A program made the translations under genes and the position numbers. This document shows positions 9,952 through 20,230 of a stretch of DNA of 52,202 bases, piece after piece. The notes beneath the pieces are model-generated. The model made no database searches. It was given only the letters and a program-made list of their open reading frames with translations, and was not told the origin of the DNA. Numbering within the stretch: the first letter of the stretch is position 1; each line of letters starts with the position of its first letter. This DNA is from Campylobacteraceae bacterium. Lineage in GTDB: Bacteria; Campylobacterota; Campylobacteria; Campylobacterales; Sulfurovaceae. The stretch covers positions 1 through 52,202 of the forward strand of contig JALWMP010000074.1 in assembly GCA_026996165.1 (NCBI GenBank), in the 5' to 3' direction.

Positions 9952-12066
9952 TTATGATGTAAACCCCATAACCTTTCCATCTTGAAGCTTTTTAAGCTTC
10001 AACTCCTCTTTAAGACGCTCTATAAACTCCGAAGCAGACTTAATTTTTTTAAATTTACTCTGTCTCTTAATTGTAGCAAAATCTCCAGGGGTTAAGTTTT
10101 TAATAGATTTTATTTGATGAAGCTCTTGATTAGTAACTACTAGATTTAAGGTATCTAAATAAGAGATAAAAATCTTCTCTAGCTGTTTAGGCTCTAAACT
10201 TTTAAACTCTAGTTTCATATCAAAGCGACGTAGACTAGCTTGGTCTAAGTGGTCGATTAGGTTAGTAGTTGCAATGAAGATACCCTCAAACTTTTCCATC
10301 TGAACTAACATCTCATTTACTTGTGTCACCTCCCAATTTACTTTAGCTTGACCTCTCTCTGCTAAAAAACCATCTACTTCATCAAAAATAAGTACAGCCT
10401 CCTCCTCTTGAGCTTCTCTAAAGGCATTGGCTATATTTTTTTCAGTATCTCCAACCCATTTGCTCATAAGAGATGAACCACTTTTTATAATAAAAGGTCT
10501 ATCTAACATCTTTGCAATATGTTTAGCAAATGCACTCTTTCCTGTTCCTGATGCACCATAGAAACAGATTCGTGCTGATTTGTTTTCTTTGATTCCCTCT
10601 ACTAACTCCTCTAAATTACTGTTTGTATTGACAAACTCTAAGTTGTAGTTCTCTGGTAAAATACTCTCTGAAGTTAAAATTACCTCCTCATGACCTTGAG
10701 CTTTTAGGGTGTTATTTATAAGATGGAGTAGAGCTTTATTTTGTTTTGCTATTGGTAGATTTTCTGTTACTTTCATAGCAGAGGATATAAGTGCAGGAGC
10801 AATTCCCTCATGTTCAGAGAGCCTCTCAATCTCTCTATTGCTCAATATCTCTTTAGTATGTTTTCTAATAATATCAGCACGTTTATTTTTACTTGGAATG
10901 GGTAGCTCAATACTCATGTTAAAACGGCGAATAAGTGCATTGTCAATGCTATCAATATTGTTAGTAATCCAAATGGTTGGTACATTGTTATTTTCTAAAA
11001 TTTTATTAATCCATGCTTTGTCTGACTGCTGTTTAGGTAACATAAAAAAGCCCCCATCATAACTCTCAAAGACATCTTCTGCTTCATCATACATCAAAAT
11101 GGTTTTACTATTAAAAAAGAGAGCCTGAGCAGTTTTGTAGAGACGTAGACGTGCTTCACCCTCAATCGGGTCACCATCACTATCAGCATAGCTTATCTCA
11201 TAGAGCTTTGTTCCTAATATATTAGCAATAGTTTTAGAGAGTTCAGTCTTCCCTGTACCAGGGAGTCCATAGAGTAAGATATTAACTCCTTTTTGTTGCT
11301 TTTCTAGAGCTTTATTTAGAAATGGCATTAAAATCTCTAAGTCACTCTTGATATAGGAGTAGTCCTCTAGATTTAGTGTTCCTCTATCTGACTCTTTAAC
11401 AGAGTCTTTTATCATCTCTGTAATATCTCCACTATGATTAAGCATATTGTCTGCAAATTCACGATTTATAAGCTTTAACATAGAACCAAAAGAGTAGTTA
11501 TCTTCACTATCTAAAGTAAGTAGTGCAGAACGGCTAAAGGTAGATTGAGCAGAAAAAATATCATTTACTGTTTCAATAGGAATATCTAAAAGAGTACTCA
11601 AAATACGTTTTACACGAGAAGTATTAAGCTCTATACCTAATAAAGAGAGAGCATTTTCAAGAATGTCATACTGTTTTAGTAAAATAACAAACTCTAAAAT
11701 CTGTTTTTCATAAGGATTTAATGCTATGAGTTCAGAGAGCTTTTCTATGTTCTCTCTTAGTAGTGGTGATGAACTAAATGGTGCTTGTTTGTGCATACGA
11801 AGTAGACGTTTTTTAAGTATGCTTAGTGGCTCTTTTCGTTGAAAATCATCATAGTCAAACTCTACATACTTCTCTAAGCCTAAAAAGATTGCTATATCTT
11901 CATATTCAAAGTCATTATCGCTATCAATAAAGCGTTTATGTCCACCCATCTCAATAATAACTTTGAGTATCCAATAGCTAATTCTGTCATGTAGTTCATG
12001 AGGAATAAGCTGTTGTTCAACACTATCTATATCAAACTCATCTTCTCTAGTTCCAAAAAGATTCAT
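9952..12066 (-). CDS. Tandem AAA+ ATPase (two AAA modules)
   Basis: Walker A GLPGTGKTE and GASGTGKSA; Walker B ILMYDEAED and VLIFDEVDGF; RRFNM and RRFDM arginine fingers. Confidence 0.85.
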   Translation of the reverse strand: MNLFGTREDEFDIDSVEQQLIPHELHDRISYWILKVIIEMGGHKRFIDSDNDFEYEDIAIFLGLEKYVEFDYDDFQRKEPLSILKKRLLRMHKQAPFSSSPLLRENIEKLSELIALNPYEKQILEFVILLKQYDILENALSLLGIELNTSRVKRILSTLLDIPIETVNDIFSAQSTFSRSALLTLDSEDNYSFGSMLKLINREFADNMLNHSGDITEMIKDSVKESDRGTLNLEDYSYIKSDLEILMPFLNKALEKQQKGVNILLYGLPGTGKTELSKTIANILGTKLYEISYADSDGDPIEGEARLRLYKTAQALFFNSKTILMYDEAEDVFESYDGGFFMLPKQQSDKAWINKILENNNVPTIWITNNIDSIDNALIRRFNMSIELPIPSKNKRADIIRKHTKEILSNREIERLSEHEGIAPALISSAMKVTENLPIAKQNKALLHLINNTLKAQGHEEVILTSESILPENYNLEFVNTNSNLEELVEGIKENKSARICFYGASGTGKSAFAKHIAKMLDRPFIIKSGSSLMSKWVGDTEKNIANAFREAQEEEAVLIFDEVDGFLAERGQAKVNWEVTQVNEMLVQMEKFEGIFIATTNLIDHLDQASLRRFDMKLEFKSLEPKQLEKIFISYLDTLNLVVTNQELHQIKSIKNLTPGDFATIKRQSKFKKIKSASEFIERLKEELKLKKLQDGKVMGFTS

Positions 12067-12349
12067 GAGGAACTCCTATAGTTGTTTAATTTTTTAAGAA
12101 GTATAGCGATTAAGTTTATAAAAAGAGATTTAGTATAAAAAATAGATTGTTACCTTTCTTTTAAAATTTTTATTTTTTTTATTTAAAGAAGCTTGAAATA
12201 AAATATTTCACATTTAGTCACAATTTATTTATATAAAATAACTAAAAGGAGATTAGATAAGATGAAAAAAATTTTTGAATTAAATTAAATTAAAAGTATT
12301 TAATCCTTAAGAGTATATTATTGATAGTTATGTTACTATCACTCTTAAT

Positions 12350-14002
12350 ATGCAAACAAATAAAATAGTAAATGACACTGTCTATGGTCACATTCCCTAC
12401 TCAGGATTAGAAGAGAAATTTTTACAAAGTAAAATAGTTAATCGTCTACTTTTTGTTTCTCAAAATGCTTTAGCATATTTTGCTTTTCCTTCGATTACAA
12501 CGAAACGTTATATTCACTCTATTGGAACAATGAATGTGGTCTCTTATATGTTTAAAAACTCTCTCATTAATGCTTCGTTTAAGAGTCGTAGTAAATTTTT
12601 AAAAAAGGCTAGATACTCTATAAAGAGGATTATTAAAGATTATAAATTGGAGATAGATTTAAAAAACTTACAGATAGAGGATAAGCTACTACTAGGATTT
12701 TCTTTAGCATTAAAAGAGAAAGAGAATACAACTTATCTTATTTTACTTCAATCATTGAGATTAGTAGGTCTTTTGCATGATGTTGGGCATTTGCCTTTTT
12801 CTCATCAAACAGAGTATGCACTTAAACGTCTTTACGATTCAGTCTCTAAAGTAAAAGAGCCAAACCAAGAGCAGAAACTATTTTTGAAGTTTTATTCTAC
12901 ACTAACCAATTCTGGAGAAATGGTACTTCATGAAGGTATAGGTTATGCCTATCTTGATATGTTGTTTAACCATGAAGTCTCAGAACAAAGTAATAGCTCT
13001 AAAGCACTGGTAAAGTTATATTATATATTGGTTAAAGATATTTTCGATGAGGTTGAACGATATGGATTTGATTATAAAACTTTACATGACTATATTAGCT
13101 CAACTGTTGATGCAGACCGTATTGACTACATTAATCGTGACCTTCTAGCAAGTGGTTATATCTCTACTTCATCGGACTTTTTACGTGTTACACGAGAGGT
13201 AATTTTAGTAGAGGAGAATGATAGATTTAAACTCTGTTTTTTGACTTCTGGGCTTTATGATATTGAACATCTACTAGAGAGTCGTTTTAATCTATATAAA
13301 AAGGTCTTTTTTACTCATCAGATTAGTCATTTAGATACTCTACTTGAAAAGGTTATCACTTTTTTAGCAAAGGATTTCTTGACTATTGCTCCAAAGGAGA
13401 AAAAGGTTTATGAAACGGTAGCGATGATGTGGAAGTTTACTACTGAAAAGAATCCTGAAAAACAGTTAGATATTATCTCTCAACTTGATGAAAATTGGCT
13501 TATTTCACTCTTTAAGAAGGAGTATTTTAAGATAAAGTATCAACTTAGTTTAACTTACAAAGAGCGTTACTATTTAGCTGCATTTGAAGATATACTCTTT
13601 GGAAAGCATCTGTTTAATGCAAGTTGGAAAAATCTTTCAGAGTTTTATAATGTTTTGGGACTTACTACAGATGAACGTTTTAAGTTTAGAGAGAAGTTTG
13701 GTTCTATTTCAAAAGAGAAACGTAAGAAGTTAGAGGAGCATTTAGAAAGTCTTATAGAGAAGTACGGTAAAGATAATAAGTTTTATAGTTATAGCATTGT
13801 CTCTATGTCTATTGGAATAGATAAAAACTTTTTGCTTTATGATGGTAAAAAAACATTGATTATAGATGAAATATCTACATTACGAAAAAGATTAAAGACC
13901 TCTATGGCAAACTCTGTACCATTTTTTATTTTTTCAAATGAAAAAATATTATCTTTAGAGATGAGAAAAGAGATTAAGAAGATTTTATTTGATGTTTTTT
14001 AA
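12350..14002 (+). CDS. HD-domain phosphohydrolase, SAMHD1/dGTPase-like
   Basis: RYIHSIGT...LLHDVGHLPFSH...HEGIGY...STVDADRIDYINRDLLASG. Confidence 0.8.
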   Translation: MQTNKIVNDTVYGHIPYSGLEEKFLQSKIVNRLLFVSQNALAYFAFPSITTKRYIHSIGTMNVVSYMFKNSLINASFKSRSKFLKKARYSIKRIIKDYKLEIDLKNLQIEDKLLLGFSLALKEKENTTYLILLQSLRLVGLLHDVGHLPFSHQTEYALKRLYDSVSKVKEPNQEQKLFLKFYSTLTNSGEMVLHEGIGYAYLDMLFNHEVSEQSNSSKALVKLYYILVKDIFDEVERYGFDYKTLHDYISSTVDADRIDYINRDLLASGYISTSSDFLRVTREVILVEENDRFKLCFLTSGLYDIEHLLESRFNLYKKVFFTHQISHLDTLLEKVITFLAKDFLTIAPKEKKVYETVAMMWKFTTEKNPEKQLDIISQLDENWLISLFKKEYFKIKYQLSLTYKERYYLAAFEDILFGKHLFNASWKNLSEFYNVLGLTTDERFKFREKFGSISKEKRKKLEEHLESLIEKYGKDNKFYSYSIVSMSIGIDKNFLLYDGKKTLIIDEISTLRKRLKTSMANSVPFFIFSNEKILSLEMRKEIKKILFDVF

Positions 14003-14092
14003 AATTTAGTTATGATATTTTAGAATAAAATATAATTTTTTTGGTTATTATTCTTTTTGGATTGTAAAGAGCTCTACAAAGGTATAAGAAGA

Positions 14093-15421
14093 ATGAGTAG
14101 TAAATATTTAGCAAATGGTACTATAATAGGTGGTCACTATAAAATTATAGATGTTTTAGGTGAAGATGATTTTGAAATTCTCTATTTAGTGAAAAATATC
14201 CATCGGGAGGGGAGCTTTTTTGTTATAAAAGAGCTTTTTTTAGAGGTATTTTCAGAGAGAAAAGGTAGTAGTGTAGAGACAATACCTGAGGCACAAGGGG
14301 TATTCAATAAAAGAAAAGCTGAGATTATAAGAGAAATAGATAATAATCTTCATCGAAGATATATTAAAGATGAGATTAAAGTTTTTGCTTACTTTGAAGA
14401 AAATAATACTATTTATAGTTGTATGGCATATACTCCTAATGCAAAAGTAGAGGCTTATTTACAGTTTGAGCCTAAAGAGGATACAAAATTACCACGTTTA
14501 GAAGAGTTGACTCAGATAGTAGAGGAGAAGAAAAAAAGCTCTTCTGTAGTTTTAATTGGAGTTGTTTTATTAATGGTTGTAGGTGGTTTAACTTTTGCTT
14601 TTAATCAATATGGTGATAAACTAAAAACAACTGCACTTAATATCTGGAGTAGTGATAAAAAACCTATAGAGTTAAATACTACTCAAGATAAAAACAATAC
14701 AGTAATATCCACTACTAAGAAGAACATTGTTGAGGTAAATAGAACCCAAGCTGATAAAAAGATACCAGAGAGTTCTAAAACAGAATTAAATGTAACTAAA
14801 ATTATTGAGGACAATAAAGTAGAAGAGGCAAATATAACTAATAAAAAAATAGTGGATTTACCTAAAAAAGAGCTAAATATAACAAAGCAAAAATCTCTAG
14901 TGATTGAAAAAAATATAACAACAGATAGTGTAGATAGAGACATAAATATTACTAAAAATATAATAAAAGTAAATGATAGCAATATAACAGATAAAGAAGA
15001 TAATAGGAGTATTCAAAAAGATAGTAATTTAAGTGAAATATTTTCAGAGGCAAATTTAAAGAAGTTTTTAGATAACTATATGAAAATAACAGCACACTCT
15101 TCATCTAAAAAAATCATGAAGCTTTATGACAGTAAGATAAAAAGATATTTTAAATTTAAAAATATAACACCTGCAAAAGTTGGTAAATCAGTTCGTGCAT
15201 ATAATCGAAAATGGAAACATAGAAATTTTAAACTATTAAATTTTAAAGTTTTAAAAAGATATAGCAAAAATGGAGTAAACTATTGTGATATTAAGACCCA
15301 TACTAAATGGTATGTATCTAATTCTAGTGGAAAAAGAGGAGTAGGATACTCTAAAGGCTTTATGACTATTAAAGATACAAAAAATGGATTTAAAGTAAAA
15401 GCAGTTTATGGAATTAAATAA
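14093..15421 (+). CDS. Degenerate Ser/Thr-kinase N-lobe - TM - sequon-rich linker - NTF2-like domain protein
   Basis: GHYKIIDVLGEDDFEILYLVKN..FVIKELF..FEENNTIYSCMAY resembles a PknB N-lobe with no catalytic C-lobe; TM VVLIGVVLLMVVGGLTFAF; C-terminal ~110 aa NTF2-like. ORF extends to 14057 (TTG), but the ATG at 14093 is preferred. Confidence 0.65.
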   Translation: MSSKYLANGTIIGGHYKIIDVLGEDDFEILYLVKNIHREGSFFVIKELFLEVFSERKGSSVETIPEAQGVFNKRKAEIIREIDNNLHRRYIKDEIKVFAYFEENNTIYSCMAYTPNAKVEAYLQFEPKEDTKLPRLEELTQIVEEKKKSSSVVLIGVVLLMVVGGLTFAFNQYGDKLKTTALNIWSSDKKPIELNTTQDKNNTVISTTKKNIVEVNRTQADKKIPESSKTELNVTKIIEDNKVEEANITNKKIVDLPKKELNITKQKSLVIEKNITTDSVDRDINITKNIIKVNDSNITDKEDNRSIQKDSNLSEIFSEANLKKFLDNYMKITAHSSSKKIMKLYDSKIKRYFKFKNITPAKVGKSVRAYNRKWKHRNFKLLNFKVLKRYSKNGVNYCDIKTHTKWYVSNSSGKRGVGYSKGFMTIKDTKNGFKVKAVYGIK

Positions 15422-15500
15422 AAAATGGTATAAATATATATTTTTTAATGAGTATAAGGTATAATCTTTAAAAATTAATAGATAGAAACAAAAAAGGAAA

Positions 15501-16400
15501 ATGGTGATTAATGCCGTTGAGAGAAAGATAGAGCAGTATATATCAGACTTAGAAGATAGTCATGTAAAGAGACTCTATAAAAAAATACCACATGGTAAAC
15601 GACTTCGTACTAAATTAATTTTAAAAATTGCAGGGTCAAGTTTAAAAGTTATAAAAACTGCTGCAACAGTTGAGATGATTCATGCAGCAAGTCTTTTACA
15701 CGATGATGTCATTGATGATGCTTATCATAGAAGAGGAAAAGTCTCTATTAATGCAAGTGATGGCAATAAAACAGCAATTATGATGGGAGATATACTATAC
15801 TCAAAAGCTTTTTTTGAGTTGAATTCAATCTCGCCTGAAGTATCAAGAGTTATATCTAATGCAGTAGTTCAATTAAGTCTTGGAGAGTTGGCTGATGTAG
15901 AGTTATCAAGAAGATTTCATACAAACAGAGATGCCTACTTAAAGATGCTATATCAGAAGACAGCCTCTTTAATGGAAGCTTCTGCTGAATCAGCTGCTAT
16001 ATTAGTTGGGAAAAATCGTCAAGCCTATAGGAAATATGGTAGAAATCTTGGACTAGCTTTTCAGATGATAGATGATATTTTAGATATTACTCAAGATAGT
16101 ACTACTTTAGGAAAACCTGCTTTACATGATTTTGAAGAGGGTAAGGTTACTTTACCATATATCTATCTTTTTGAGAGTTTAGCTGAGGAAGATAGAGCAT
16201 TTTTACTATCTCTTCATCGTAAACGTTTAACTCAAGATGAAGCAGAGTGGATTAAATCTGCTATGAAGAAGCATAAGATTATAGAAAAAGCTTATAGTGA
16301 AGCAAAAGCATTGATTGATGAAGCTATAGAGCTGATGGAGTCTTTAGGAGAGAATGACTTATCAAATATTGCAAAAGCGATGATTGAGAGAGCATTTTAA
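15501..16400 (+). CDS. ispB: Polyprenyl synthetase (octaprenyl-diphosphate synthase-like)
   Basis: LLHDDVIDDAYHRRG and QMIDDILD Asp-rich motifs. Confidence 0.9.
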   Translation: MVINAVERKIEQYISDLEDSHVKRLYKKIPHGKRLRTKLILKIAGSSLKVIKTAATVEMIHAASLLHDDVIDDAYHRRGKVSINASDGNKTAIMMGDILYSKAFFELNSISPEVSRVISNAVVQLSLGELADVELSRRFHTNRDAYLKMLYQKTASLMEASAESAAILVGKNRQAYRKYGRNLGLAFQMIDDILDITQDSTTLGKPALHDFEEGKVTLPYIYLFESLAEEDRAFLLSLHRKRLTQDEAEWIKSAMKKHKIIEKAYSEAKALIDEAIELMESLGENDLSNIAKAMIERAF

Positions 16401-17704
16401 TGTATTATCAAATTTTATCATTTAACCATAATAATTGTGAACAAGCTTTTCGTGAGCAGATGGCATTTGCCGATGAAGAAGAGAAGAGTACTTTTTTAAA
16501 TGAGTTAGTAGAGTTTAAGTTTATTCATGAAGCATTTGTAGTCTCTACTTGTAATCGTGTTGAGATAATGGTTGCAACTTCTGATAACTTCTCTTCATAT
16601 CATACAATATTAGGTCTATTGAGTAAAAAATCAGGTATTGATTTTTATAAGTTAAAATCTTCTGGACGTAAGTATGATGATGAAGATGCGATTGTTCATA
16701 TATTTTCTGTTGTATCTTCTTTAGACTCTTTAGTTATAGGTGAATCGCAAATTACAGGTCAAGTACGAGAAGCATTTAGATTTTCTTATGAAAATGGAAC
16801 AGCAGGTCCTAAATTAAATCGTGTAGTTTCTCAGGCTGTTAAGTGTGCAGCAGAAGTTCGAAACCAGACATCTATCTCTAGTAGACCTCTATCTATAGCT
16901 TCTGTAGCAGTAGCACAAGCTCATAAGATTTATGGTGACAATATAACAGGTATGCGTGGTATTGTTATTGGGGCAGGAGAGATGGGGATTATTGCTACAA
17001 AAAACCTTTTGCGTTTGGGTTGTGATGTTCTCCTTTTGGGAAGAGATATTGAAAAAACAGAAAAGATTGCAGAAGAGTTAGGTGAAAATGTAAAAGCTGC
17101 TAGTGTTGAAAATTTACCAAGATATTTAAACCGTTACCGTCTTTTGTTCTCTGCTACCTCTTCAAAAAAACCTATTATTGAGCCATGGATGATAGAAAAT
17201 GCAAACTTAGAACGTGTTTGGTTCGATATGGCAATTCCAAGAGATATTGGAGATATGGGATTAGAGAACTTAAAACTCTTTAGAATAGATGACCTAAAAA
17301 ATATATCTAGTGAAAATTATGCGTTAAAGCAAGAACAAGCTATTAAAGCTAAAGAGATAGTCTTAAAGTATAAAGATGAGTACTACGCATGGATTAAAGT
17401 ACTCTCTATAGAACCAATTATAAAAGAGATGAGATTACAAGTACAAAATGCTATAGAAAAAGAGCTAAATCGTGCTATAAAGAAGAGATTTGTTCCTAAA
17501 GAGTTTGAGTCGAACATAAAAAAGATGTCAGAGCAGATGTTTAATCGTTTTTTGCATGATGCTACTCAAAATTTACGACAAAGTTCAGCACAAACTAATG
17601 GAAGTAATAAAGTAGATGCGATTAGAGAGATATTTAATATAGATATAGATGATAGTAATATACAACAATATGATAATGAACACCATGTTAAAGGATATAG
17701 ATAA
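16400..17704 (+). CDS. hemA: Glutamyl-tRNA reductase
   Basis: [35 protein letters not shown]. Confidence 0.95.
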   Translation: MYYQILSFNHNNCEQAFREQMAFADEEEKSTFLNELVEFKFIHEAFVVSTCNRVEIMVATSDNFSSYHTILGLLSKKSGIDFYKLKSSGRKYDDEDAIVHIFSVVSSLDSLVIGESQITGQVREAFRFSYENGTAGPKLNRVVSQAVKCAAEVRNQTSISSRPLSIASVAVAQAHKIYGDNITGMRGIVIGAGEMGIIATKNLLRLGCDVLLLGRDIEKTEKIAEELGENVKAASVENLPRYLNRYRLLFSATSSKKPIIEPWMIENANLERVWFDMAIPRDIGDMGLENLKLFRIDDLKNISSENYALKQEQAIKAKEIVLKYKDEYYAWIKVLSIEPIIKEMRLQVQNAIEKELNRAIKKRFVPKEFESNIKKMSEQMFNRFLHDATQNLRQSSAQTNGSNKVDAIREIFNIDIDDSNIQQYDNEHHVKGYR

Positions 17705-18966
17705 TGAGATTTTCAAGAATGTTAATACCAACAACAAAAGAGACCCCAAATGATGCTGTTTTAGCCTCTCATAAACTTTTGTTGAGAGCAGGTTTTATTC
17801 AATCTGCTAGTGGAGCAGGACTATACAACTTCTTACCATTAGGAAAAATAACCTTAGACAAAGTAAGAGCTGTAGTAAAAGATGAGTTAGACAAAGCAGG
17901 ATGTAATGAAGTCCACTTACCAATAGTAACTCCTCTTAGTCTTTGGGAAGAGACAGGTAGAGCTGATAAGTTTGGAAAAGAGCTTTTACGTTTTAAAGAT
18001 AGACATGAGAACAGCTTTACTCTTAGTCCAACCAATGAGGAGGCAATGGTAAATTTAGTACGTCAAACAGTTAAGAGTTATAAGCAACTTCCTCTAAATG
18101 TTTATCAAATTAATTGGAAATTTAGAGATGAGGTTAGACCTCGTTTTGGATTAATGAGAGGTCGTGAGTTTCTTATGAAAGATGCTTATAGTTTTCATGC
18201 TACTGTAGAAGATATGAAACGAGAGTTTGACTTAATGGAGCAGACTTACAAAAAAATTTTTACTCGTTTAGGTTTAGAGTTTAAAGTGGTAGAGGCTGAC
18301 TCTGGAGCTATTGGTGGGGCTGGTTCAAAAGAGTTTATGATATTAGCTGACTCTGGAGAAGACACTATTATGGTTTGTGATAGTTGTGACTTTGGAGCGA
18401 ATGTAGAGGTTATAGCAGAAGATGAAACAAAATGTCCTAAGTGTGGTGGAAATCTTAGTCAAACAAAAGGGATAGAAGCTGGACATATTTTCCAATTAGG
18501 AACAGTATACTCAGAACCAATGAAAGCAGAGTTCTTAAATGAAAATCAAAAGCTTGAGCCTTTTGTTATGGGAACTTATGGTATTGGTGTTAGTCGTCTT
18601 TTAGCAGGAATCATAGAGCAAAACCATGATGAAAAGGGGTGTGTCTGGACAAAAGCATCTGCTCCATACAATGTAGATATTATTGTAGCTAAAGCAAAAA
18701 ATGAAGAGCAGATAGAAGTAGCCGAGAAAATCTATGATGAGCTTCAAGCTAAAGGTATAGATGTACTTTTAGATGACAGAGCCGATAAAAAGACAGGATT
18801 TGGTGTTAAAATGAAAGATTTTGAGCTTATTGGAATAAACTATGCTATTGTTGTGGGTAATGATATTAGTGAGGGTAAAGTTGAGCTTATTGCTCGTAAA
18901 GACCTCTCAAAAGAGAGTGTTTCTTTAGAGAGTATAGTTGATGTTTTAATAGAGAAGTTGGCATAA
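17704..18966 (+). CDS. proS: Prolyl-tRNA synthetase lacking the INS editing insertion
   Basis: [63 protein letters not shown]; only 420 aa. Confidence 0.95.
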   Translation: MRFSRMLIPTTKETPNDAVLASHKLLLRAGFIQSASGAGLYNFLPLGKITLDKVRAVVKDELDKAGCNEVHLPIVTPLSLWEETGRADKFGKELLRFKDRHENSFTLSPTNEEAMVNLVRQTVKSYKQLPLNVYQINWKFRDEVRPRFGLMRGREFLMKDAYSFHATVEDMKREFDLMEQTYKKIFTRLGLEFKVVEADSGAIGGAGSKEFMILADSGEDTIMVCDSCDFGANVEVIAEDETKCPKCGGNLSQTKGIEAGHIFQLGTVYSEPMKAEFLNENQKLEPFVMGTYGIGVSRLLAGIIEQNHDEKGCVWTKASAPYNVDIIVAKAKNEEQIEVAEKIYDELQAKGIDVLLDDRADKKTGFGVKMKDFELIGINYAIVVGNDISEGKVELIARKDLSKESVSLESIVDVLIEKLA

Positions 18967-18967
18967 G

Positions 18968-19399
18968 ATGATTTATATATTTGTCTATTTTCTTTTAGAA
19001 CTTTTTTTCTCTTTAGAAGTTGGTGCTCGTATTGGTTTTTTGTGGTCAGTTATTTGGATAGCAACTACTTTTATTATAGGAATGGGACTTATTCAGAATG
19101 CACATATAAATATAAAGATGAATATGCAGAGTCTATCAATGGGAAAATTGGACATGAAAACTTTTCATGATTCGGCAACTTCTTATTTTTTAGGTGCAAT
19201 CTTATTGATTGTTCCAGGAGTTTTTTCTGATATTTTAGGAGTAATTGCACTTCTATATACTTTTTATTTACAATTTGCTGGTACAATGTCGAGTTCTAAA
19301 AATAAAACTAATATAAATAATTTAAATCAACAAGGAGATGATGATGTCATTGATGTCGAGATTATTGAGTCTAGCAGTCATAACCACATTAACCGTTAG
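18968..19399 (+). CDS. fxsA: FxsA family membrane protein
   Basis: Small polytopic protein with E(V)GARIGFLWSV and FLGAILLIVPGVFSDILGVIALL. Confidence 0.8.
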   Translation: MIYIFVYFLLELFFSLEVGARIGFLWSVIWIATTFIIGMGLIQNAHINIKMNMQSLSMGKLDMKTFHDSATSYFLGAILLIVPGVFSDILGVIALLYTFYLQFAGTMSSSKNKTNINNLNQQGDDDVIDVEIIESSSHNHINR

Positions 19400-20195
19400 T
19401 GCTGGAAGTAATGCAGATGAGGTAAAATCTTATGTGAAAAATCATATGATTCAAAATAAACAAGTAAAAGTAACCAAAGTTGATATTATTGACTCTAAAC
19501 TTTTAGATGAACCAAAAGGTTGGGAAGCATTTTTTATAAATATCCATGCCAATGTTAAAAAAGGTCCAACTATATTTGATAAAGTAACAGTTCCTGAGAC
19601 ACTTTTTGTAAAAGATGGTTATACTGTTCCTACACTTATTAATCTTGAAACAGGTGAAGATTTAAAAATGGTACTTAAACCAGACCTTAAATCAAATGTT
19701 TATGATGAAAAACATTTAATTGCAGGAAATAAAGATGCTAAACATAAATTGGTGATTTTTACCGATCCAATGTGTCCATTTTGTCGTGAAAAAGTCCCTG
19801 AAGTATATAAGGCAGTAAAAGAGAATCCTGATACCTTTGCACTCTACTATTATCATCTACCTCTTTTAAGAATTCATCCTGTATCTGACATCATCACAAG
19901 AGCAATGCAGGTAGCTAAATCAAAAGGTGTAAAAGAAGATAAAGTTATGGAGCTTTATAAACTTAAAGTTGGACGAACAGAAGTCAATGCGACTAAAGTT
20001 TTAGGTGAAATTAAAAAGCAGTTTGGTATTGATGTAACAGAAAAAGAGATTAATGATGAAAAAATCTCTAAAGAGATTACATTTGATAGAGATATGGCAA
20101 CTCAATCAATGGTGACAGGAACACCTACACTCTATATTGATGGTAAGTGGGATCCAAGTCGAAATGAGTATAAAAAATTTATTAATAAGAAATGA
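19344..20195 (+). CDS. Periplasmic thiol:disulfide interchange protein (DsbC/DsbG-like, CPFC active site)
   Basis: Signal peptide, FTDPMCPFCREKVPE, TGTPTLYIDGKW; RBS aaggag at 19332-19337. Three consecutive ATGs at 19338, 19341 and 19344. Confidence 0.85.
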   Translation: MSLMSRLLSLAVITTLTVSAGSNADEVKSYVKNHMIQNKQVKVTKVDIIDSKLLDEPKGWEAFFINIHANVKKGPTIFDKVTVPETLFVKDGYTVPTLINLETGEDLKMVLKPDLKSNVYDEKHLIAGNKDAKHKLVIFTDPMCPFCREKVPEVYKAVKENPDTFALYYYHLPLLRIHPVSDIITRAMQVAKSKGVKEDKVMELYKLKVGRTEVNATKVLGEIKKQFGIDVTEKEINDEKISKEITFDRDMATQSMVTGTPTLYIDGKWDPSRNEYKKFINKK

Positions 20196-20230
20196 ACTGA
20201 ACGATTAATAGAGAGAATAAAAGGGATTTT

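Noticed and set aside
14683-14982. 99-aa antisense ORF with apparent TM segments
   Set aside because: Hydrophobicity is the complement of the Lys/Asn-rich linker codons.
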